Part shown: one piece after another, positions 49,868 through 51,990 of the stretch | How the letters are laid out: each line of letters opens with the position of its first letter | Position numbering within the stretch: position 1 is the stretch's first letter | DNA from: Thermococcus sp. | GTDB taxonomy: Archaea; Methanobacteriota_B; Thermococci; Thermococcales; Thermococcaceae | Direction: 5' to 3' | NCBI GenBank assembly: GCA_015523195.1 | Contig: WAKU01000046.1 | Span: 1-51,990, forward strand | Length of the DNA: 51,990 bases | Notes under the pieces: generated by a model | What the model saw: only the letters and a program-made list of their open reading frames with translations | Database searches by the model: none | Told to the model about the DNA's origin: nothing | Translations under genes and position numbers: made by a program

Positions 49868-50284
49868 TCAGACGCGCCTTCCGCGCCTTCCACCCTTGGG
49901 CCTGGTGCCGTCGTGGGGGATCGGTGTGGCGTCCTCAACCCGTCCGATTCTGAGGCCAGCCCTCGCGAGGGCACGTATGGCTGCCTGTGCACCGGGGCCT
50001 GGGCTCTTGCTCTTGCTCCCCCCTGGGGCCCGGACCTTGATGTGAACCCCAACGAAGCCCTTCTCCATGGCTTCTTCGGCCGCTCTTCTCGCCGCTATCA
50101 TCGCCGCGTAAGGGGACGGCTCGTCCCTGTCGGCCTTGACGACCATGCCACCGCTCCACCTGCTGACGGTTTCGGCCCCCGTGATGTCGGTTATGTGTAT
50201 TATCGTGTTGTTGTAGCTTGAGTAGATATGGGCAACACCCCACTTCTCCTTCTTCCTCAGGTTGACCTGCTCACCATCGCTCAT
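49868..50284 (-). CDS. rps11: 30S ribosomal protein S11 (uS11)
   Basis: The 138-residue uS11 shows [25 protein letters not shown], a [25 protein letters not shown] stretch and the C-terminal [29 protein letters not shown]. Its ATG overlaps the S4 stop codon (ATGA), so translation is coupled. Order S13-S4-S11-RpoD is the archaeal alpha-operon. Confidence 0.97.
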   Translation of the reverse strand: MSDGEQVNLRKKEKWGVAHIYSSYNNTIIHITDITGAETVSRWSGGMVVKADRDEPSPYAAMIAARRAAEEAMEKGFVGVHIKVRAPGGSKSKSPGPGAQAAIRALARAGLRIGRVEDATPIPHDGTRPKGGRRGRRV

Positions 50285-50823
50285 GCGGCCTCACCCTGCT
50301 TCGCCTGTTCAATAACAATCCTCTCAGGGTGTCCCTCCTTGGCGAAGGGGGAGTTCTTAGAGTAGGTGATAGCGTCTTCCTCCTCGCGGAGGACGAGGTA
50401 GCCCGGCGAGCGGATGACCTGGCCGTTGACCTCTATGTGGCCGTGAACTATGAGCTGCCGGGCCTGCTTGATCGTCCTTGCGAGGCCCTTTCTGTAGACC
50501 ATGGCCTGGAGCCTCCTGCTGAGGATGTCCTCAAGGGTGAGAGAGAGGACGTCATCGAGAACCGCATCCGCAGGGAGGAGGCCGAGCCTGTGGAGCCTCT
50601 GGAGGAGCTGCTCCCTCTCGATCTCCGCCTGCTTTCCACGGGCTGCGAGGAGCCTCCTGGCTCTGCGCCTGAACTCCTTGAGCTGGGTCTCATGCCTCCA
50701 GAGCTCCTTCTTGTTCTTGAGCGCGTACTTCCTCATGAGGACCCTCTCGCGGTCGAGCCTCTCCTTGATCCAGGGATGAGAGGGAGTCTCATACCTCTTC
50801 CTCTGCCTCTTAGGGTCTCCCAT
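50281..50823 (-). CDS. rps4: 30S ribosomal protein S4 (uS4)
   Basis: The 180-residue archaeal uS4 has a basic N-terminus ([17 protein letters not shown]) and the S4 RNA-binding domain [30 protein letters not shown]. In archaea it lacks the bacterial zinc finger. It lies 10 bp downstream of S13 and overlaps S11. Confidence 0.97.
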   Translation of the reverse strand: MGDPKRQRKRYETPSHPWIKERLDRERVLMRKYALKNKKELWRHETQLKEFRRRARRLLAARGKQAEIEREQLLQRLHRLGLLPADAVLDDVLSLTLEDILSRRLQAMVYRKGLARTIKQARQLIVHGHIEVNGQVIRSPGYLVLREEEDAITYSKNSPFAKEGHPERIVIEQAKQGEAA

Positions 50824-50833
50824 TTACACCACC

Positions 50834-51283
50834 TCACTTCTTCTTCCTGCTTACACCGATCGTAGTTCCATGCCTGAAGTTGGACCTCGTCCTCTGGCCG
50901 CGGAGCGGCAGGCCGCGCTCGTGCCTTATACCGCGGTAGGCCCTTATACGCCTGAGCCTGTTGACGTCCTCGCGCCAGGCCATGACGAGCTTGGCGGTGA
51001 CGAGGTGCAGATCCTTACCCGTCTCGTAGTCCTTCGGCCTGTTGACGGCCCATGAGGGGATGCCGTGCTTGACGGGATCGGCTATTATCTCCTCAAGCTT
51101 CTTAACCTGCTCGTCGGTGAGGTAGCCGGTCTTCATGTACGGGTCTATGCCGGCCACTCTGAGCACCATCGTGGCAAAGTTTATTCCAATGCCCTTGATT
51201 CCCGTAAGGGCCCATCTAAGCTGCCTGTTTCCGTTCAGATCAACACCCGCAACGCGGACTATATGCCTGAAGTTGTCGGTCAT
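50834..51283 (-). CDS. rps13: 30S ribosomal protein S13 (uS13)
   Basis: The 149-residue uS13 begins [20 protein letters not shown], has the helix-hairpin [13 protein letters not shown] and ends [22 protein letters not shown]. The ATG at 51283 follows GGAGGTGCGTTC; the longer frame runs into the upstream tRNA-Ser and is not coding. It is the first ribosomal gene of the cluster. Confidence 0.97.
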   Translation of the reverse strand: MTDNFRHIVRVAGVDLNGNRQLRWALTGIKGIGINFATMVLRVAGIDPYMKTGYLTDEQVKKLEEIIADPVKHGIPSWAVNRPKDYETGKDLHLVTAKLVMAWREDVNRLRRIRAYRGIRHERGLPLRGQRTRSNFRHGTTIGVSRKKK

Positions 51284-51320
51284 CACGAACGCACCTCCGA
51301 TATGCTTATCAGGTGGATTT

Positions 51321-51407
51321 TGGCGCCGGGACGGGGATTTGAACCCCGGTGTCCAAGCGGACACGGGCTCTCAAGGCCCGCGCCATCCCAGGCTAGGCGA
51401 TCCCGGC
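51321..51407 (-). tRNA. tRNA-Ser (anticodon UGA)
   Basis: Class II tRNA: acceptor GCCGGGA/TCCCGGC, anticodon stem GCGGGC/GCCCGT-like with loop CTTGAGA (anticodon TGA), long variable arm GTGTCCGCTTGGACAC, T-arm CGGGG-TTCAAAT-CCCCG, discriminator G and encoded CCA (51321-51323). Its first 15 bases are also the last five codons of the upstream methyltransferase gene. Confidence 0.97.
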
Positions 51408-51980
51408 ATACACCCTATATCCCGACCCCTTAGCAAGCTCTCGCACTTCGGTGAAACTCTCCTCCATCAGGGAGCGGATGCGCCGGGCCCCCTGCTTGGT
51501 TTTAACGACGAGCTGGAGCAGTCCACCATCGTTGAGATGCCGGGGAGCGTTTATAACTATTTCCCTCAGCAGTCCCATTCCAGCGTGGATGGGTGGATTG
51601 GTTATTATGGAATCGAACCTCTCCCCGACCACAGGATCGTAGAGGCTCCCCCACCTGACTTCAGCGTTCCTAACGCCGTTGATTTTTAAGTTTTTCCTCG
51701 CCGTACTGACGGCTCGCCTGTTCACATCGGTCATTACAACATAACCAACGAAGCGGGAGGCGACTATGCCTATTGCTCCGTAGCCGCAGCCTAAATCGAG
51801 GACGCGCCAGTTCCTTTCGAGAAGCATGCTCTCTATGAGGAGCTCAGTCCCGCGGTCGAGCTTTCCGAAGGAGAATACCCCGCTGACAGTGATGAACTTG
51901 AAGCACTGGCCCCTGAGGCAGACCTCTATCGTCTTGGTCTTCAACGGTGTGCTTGGCTCCTCTGAGTAGTAGTGGCTCAT
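51393..51980 (-). CDS. Class I SAM-dependent methyltransferase, MJ0882/RsmC-like
   Basis: The 195-residue enzyme has the MTS-type order: SGVFSFGKLDRGTELLIES (about 33-51), SAM motif I LDLGCGYGAIG (61-71), and IV with the catalytic NPPI (128-131), typical of N6/N2 base methylases. The family includes M. jannaschii MJ0882 and bacterial RsmC; an rRNA or tRNA guanine is the likely target. The gene ends GYRVYAGIA-stop inside tRNA-Ser: the last four codons and TAG use tRNA bases 1-15. Only ten bases of upstream sequence are visible. Confidence 0.85.
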   Translation of the reverse strand: MSHYYSEEPSTPLKTKTIEVCLRGQCFKFITVSGVFSFGKLDRGTELLIESMLLERNWRVLDLGCGYGAIGIVASRFVGYVVMTDVNRRAVSTARKNLKINGVRNAEVRWGSLYDPVVGERFDSIITNPPIHAGMGLLREIVINAPRHLNDGGLLQLVVKTKQGARRIRSLMEESFTEVRELAKGSGYRVYAGIA

Positions 51981-51990
51981 AGTCGGGGGT

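Noticed and set aside
1..51990. CRISPR arrays, insertion sequences, integrases, rRNA
   Set aside because: No evenly spaced repeats, terminal inverted repeats with transposase, integrase motifs or rRNA sequence were seen on reading.

Overview
The window is chromosomal DNA of a hyperthermophilic euryarchaeon of the order Thermococcales, most likely a GC-rich Thermococcus. Archaeal/eukaryotic-type ribosomal proteins (eL24, eS28, eL8, eL18, eL40), RNA polymerase subunits D, N and K, SRP54, TruD, Pth2, a fused hexulose-phosphate synthase/isomerase, a GH57 branching enzyme whose catalytic residues fall at the same positions as in the T. kodakarensis enzyme, an LrpA of the same length as the P. furiosus protein, TATA boxes instead of -35/-10 elements, and strong GGAGGTG/GGTGAT ribosome binding sites all point the same way. 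The species assignment is inference. There is no CRISPR array, insertion sequence, integrase or rRNA.

Layout. 1-1459: the end of a secreted-protein gene, then the L7Ae-S28e-L24e operon. 1543-5013: truD, a two-gene AAA-ATPase/TOPRIM-like unit with its own promoter, and pth2. 5047-9787: a large cell-surface protein, aspS, a KH protein and an HD hydrolase. 9802-12176: a tightly overlapping run of a divergent FtsZ/tubulin-like protein, a HAD hydrolase, a 59-residue protein and a DUF4392 protein. 12217-18288: HPS-PHI, a lipoprotein plus ABC exporter, lrpA, a tRNA/rRNA m5U methyltransferase and a small winged-helix protein. 18391-23362: branching enzyme, a short-T-loop PII protein, a membrane protein, and an NSS-type sodium symporter with a 36-residue partner. 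23619-28662: a thiamine-type ABC importer split into two convergent units, with a HAD phosphatase and a secreted DOMON protein. 28816-36464: asnB, a TPR-like protein, Sua5, a SecB-like protein, a nucleotidyltransferase, serS and moeA. 36508-42967: a tRNA, regulators, a SRP54 cluster, an alpha-solenoid protein and a purine/MTA phosphorylase. 43202-45315: two tRNAs, a metallophosphoesterase homologue without its metal ligands, FUN14, PadR and L40e. 45374-51980: the classical archaeal S13-S4-S11-RpoD-L18e-L13-S9-RpoN-RpoK-(enolase homologue)-S2 cluster with tRNA genes at four of its joints, headed by an MJ0882-like methyltransferase whose last codons lie inside a tRNA-Ser gene.

Most of the window is translation and transcription machinery plus central metabolism. 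The less ordinary items are the ATPase/TOPRIM pair, the FtsZ-like operon, two apparent pseudoenzymes (a metallophosphoesterase fold and an enolase fold, both without catalytic residues), the SecB-like protein, a candidate operator between two divergent transporter genes, and the CDS/tRNA overlap. Start codons were chosen by combining RBS spacing, TATA position and family length, so many genes begin downstream of the longest possible reading frame. No gap without a gene exceeds 300 bases.
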